From Mesaphorura yosii (Eukaryota > Arthropoda > Collembola > Poduromorpha > Tullbergiidae), in assembly GCA_009869945.1 (NCBI GenBank), contig WIXG01000115.1, positions 141,897 to 205,896 of the forward strand: DNA of 64,000 nucleotides, in the 5' to 3' direction. This document shows, one piece after another, positions 61,777 through 64,000 of this stretch. How positions within the stretch are numbered: position 1 is the first letter of the stretch; the number at the start of each line of letters is the position of its first letter. The translations under genes and the position numbers were made by a program. Under the pieces are notes generated by a model that saw only the letters and a program-made list of their open reading frames with translations, searched no databases and was not told the DNA's origin.

Positions 61777-63440
61777 ATGCTGTGTGGTGAGGATGTGAAC
61801 TACGATCAGATTCGATTTTTGATCATGTCCGCCTCTGCCGTACATGAAGTTCTTCAAGTTTTAACAATTTTGGGTTTTGTATTGATTTTACCTATTGCTG
61901 GACTTGTCATTGCATTCCTCAAGTGCATCAGACTCACAGCGTTACTTTTAGCGAAGATATATAGAAGAGACTTGAGAGATTTGGTGACGGGACGAAGTTC
62001 TGGATTTGCACTTGACATTTACTACAACGAGTCGCCAACCTTGCCTATTTTAGTCACGATTCATTTAAATGGTGTTGTCTCCTTGCAAGGCCTACAAGGT
62101 GAGGTTTGGAGAGCGCTGATGCACAGAGGCTTAGATGGTCATCGACTAACTCAGCATATCACGTCCTGGTTGGGGTTCTTCTTTTGGACTACGGAATCCA
62201 ATTTTCAAATTCAAGACCATGTCAGTTTGATCGAGCTGGAAAAAAGCATGAGGTTTCGTGATCAAGTCCATCAAATTCAAAACGAATTGATGTCAAAACC
62301 CTTCGAAACAAATCGAAGTCCGTGGAAATTGTACCTGGTTAGGAGTAATGAAGAATCAGTCCTGATTTTGCATATGCACCATGCATTGGGGGATGGATAC
62401 TCGATTCTTAATTTTCTTGTCAAGGATCTCTGCTGTTTGAACACTCCGGAATCAACGGCAACGAATCGACCTCATCAGAGTTTTAAGTCTAGTCTTAATA
62501 TATTTGTCAAGCTTCTGTCGTTTCCAATCAGAGCAGCAAACGATCTGGTGAAGGCATTGGATGGAATTGGACCTCACAATTTGTTTCCAACAAGCAAAAA
62601 GGCGAGCACTGCTCCAAGCTTTAAAACTTTTGTATCTGACCCAATCCCCTGGAGTACCTTCAATGAAATGAGGCAGAAATGTCATGTCACTTTCACGTCA
62701 ATACTTGCATCAAGTGTGGGCGGTGCACTCCGAGATGTTGTGCTGGAAAATGGTCCCGAGGCCGAGATCCCTGAGAGTGTAACGTGCTTCACATTGCTAC
62801 CCGTACCTGGACACGCTGAAGCAGGATTTGATAACCACATGTGAGTGATCAAGAAAATCAAAAGCTAGCACATTGACATTGTACACATTGTAATTGACTA
62901 ATCACTAAAAATCCTTGTGCAGAACCGGGTATCTCTTCCAAATTCCGCTGACTAAATTGTCACCAACCACTCGCCTCTTTGTAACAGAGAAAAACGTCCA
63001 ACATTGCAAAGAATCGACGTTTCCAACCATATTCTTTTACCTGTCAGAAGTGGTTGGCCTACCATTTCATTGGTTCACCAAGCATTTTTTTGGAAATGCG
63101 CTGTCAACTGTGATTGCAAGTAATTTTGTTGGTCCGCCAAGTGCCATGAGCTTCCAGAACCATCAAGTGACTGAATGCTCGTTTGTTTCTGGTCTCGGTC
63201 CCGGCAATACTTGTAAATTTTATCGACAATACTGGGTCAGTCTATTACAAGTCGGTGCTCATCTCAATTCTGGCTTAATTTTTAACAGGTTTTGCAATCT
63301 CATCTCTGAGCTATAATGGGAACGTTCAGATTGGGGTCACCGTCAACCGTTCATGTTTGCCAGGTGAAATCTCTCCTTCGGTGTTTGCCAAGAGGATGCA
63401 GAGTGAAATTCACTCTTTTACTCATCAGCTAGTCAAATAG
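61777..63440 (+). CDS. WS/DGAT-like O-acyltransferase, copy 2
   Basis: Same family and layout as the gene at 35.7 kb. Exons 61777-62840, 62923-63212 and 63289-63440 give 501 aa, about 100 residues shorter, mostly at the N-terminus and in the linker before the acyl-binding motif. A membrane segment (VLTILGFVLILPIAGLVIAF) precedes the catalytic HHALGDG at residues 201-207. The conserved segment FQIQDHVSLIELE and the C-terminal ISSLSYNGNVQIGV match copy 1. Both introns sit at the same positions and phases as in copy 1 (after DNHM/NHM, phase 2, and before the SYNG block, phase 1). The frame is open upstream to GTG at 61774; ATG at 61777 is the natural start. Confidence 0.9.
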
Positions 63441-63884
63441 TACTCAATTAATGTTAAACTGTGCAAATTTCCAGTTCCTTCAAGCCAGTCACACAATTTA
63501 GTCAAACTAAACGCTTGTTAGTACGAATGTTAGACAATAAAAACAAGTCTCTACGGCTCTTTCAAGCACATATTTCTTCTAATCTGCCAAATCTGTCTGC
63601 TAATAGGCTGCAGCGTTTCTCGTACATTTAGTGATAGAGATATCATATCGGCGAGAAAACAGTCGAGTTCGTTTCTACATTCTACAGCATCTGTCCTGAA
63701 TGGGAGCAATCAAAATTTTGAACGATTGCAGTATCAATAGACCCAGAAGCTTTTTTTCTTGCGGCATCAACTTGGCCTAAAACAAAACGCCAACAAACAA
63801 GCAATAAAAGTGGTCTAGTATGGTCTTTATATACACAATTTGACTGCACATTTGCACATTGCACTGAATCTCGAACTTAGGAAT
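63441..63884. other. Convergent 3' flank, nothing recognised
   Basis: Between the stop codons of acyltransferase copy 2 (+) and the edge gene (-). AATAAA at about 63536 on the plus strand may end the acyltransferase transcript. Confidence 0.45.
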
Positions 63885-64000
63885 TTATGCCCAGTACATA
63901 ACTAAATCTGTGCTAAGAGGCAGATTCAGACGCTCAATCGTGACCTCTCCGGTGTCCGGGTTGTAACTGTAATCGGTGTGCCGTCCATCATTCACGGTGA
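63885..64000 (-). CDS. 3' end of an unidentified gene cut by the window edge
   Basis: An open frame enters from the right edge and runs 37 codons to a TAA stop. It reads TVNDGRHTDYSYNPDTGEVT followed by IERLNLPLSTDLVMYWA. The composition is protein-like, the β-turn-rich NDGRHTDYSYNPDTGE suggests an extracellular or β-rich domain, and there is no intron in it. I do not recognise the family. Confidence 0.55.
   Translation of the reverse strand, partial: TVNDGRHTDYSYNPDTGEVTIERLNLPLSTDLVMYWA

Overview
This window is nuclear DNA from an arthropod. Coding regions are split by GT-AG introns, many only 50-100 bp long, and there are no operons or ribosome-binding-site signals. A short neuropeptide F precursor, an ionotropic-receptor-type glutamate receptor and a clip-domain serine protease point to Arthropoda. 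Compact introns and paired wax-ester-synthase-like acyltransferases would fit a basal hexapod such as a springtail, but that placement is inference. Coordinates below run from start codon to stop codon; exon boundaries were read by eye from splice consensus and frame continuity.

Layout. 1-5.9 kb has no convincing gene, apart from one doubtful minus-strand exon. 5.9-9.4 kb (-) is MCM6 in 13 exons, the replicative helicase subunit. Divergent from it, 10.6-23.1 kb (+) is a PDIA5-like protein disulfide isomerase with four CxxC modules and a C-terminal RDEL. Its long introns appear to hold up to four antisense nested genes: a 60-aa protein with a CaaX end, a 222-aa unknown protein, and two weaker small candidates. 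25.2-27.2 kb (-) is short neuropeptide F. 27.2-33.5 kb is gene-poor. 33.6-34.6 kb (+) is malectin and 35.7-37.7 kb (+) a WS/DGAT-like acyltransferase. 39.1-39.5 kb (+) is a small secreted peptide with a TATA box and initiator. 40.2-41.0 kb (+) is an intronless RING protein with an 18-residue solenoid repeat, convergent with a 125-aa secreted protein (-). 42.0-44.9 kb (+) is nucleoporin NDC1, convergent with an ING4/5-type PHD protein (-, 45.1-46.2 kb). 47.2-48.3 kb (+) is the SNARE YKT6. 49.4-54.8 kb (-) holds two SEC14/GOLD paralogues, one with a single intron and one with none. 56.8-58.7 kb (-) is an ionotropic receptor and 59.1-61.0 kb (-) a clip-domain trypsin-like protease. 61.8-63.4 kb (+) is a second WS/DGAT-like gene with the same intron positions as the first. 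The right edge carries the last exon of an unidentified minus-strand gene.

The genes are mostly independent housekeeping and arthropod-lineage genes. Themes that recur are the secretory pathway (PDIA5, malectin, YKT6, SEC14-like), lipid handling (two acyltransferases, two SEC14-like proteins) and chromatin or replication (MCM6, ING). The most unusual items are the RING-solenoid protein, the antisense genes nested in PDIA5, very short apparent introns (34 bp and 21 bp), a YKT6 C-terminus that departs from the usual prenylation box, and an AP-1-type palindrome cluster.
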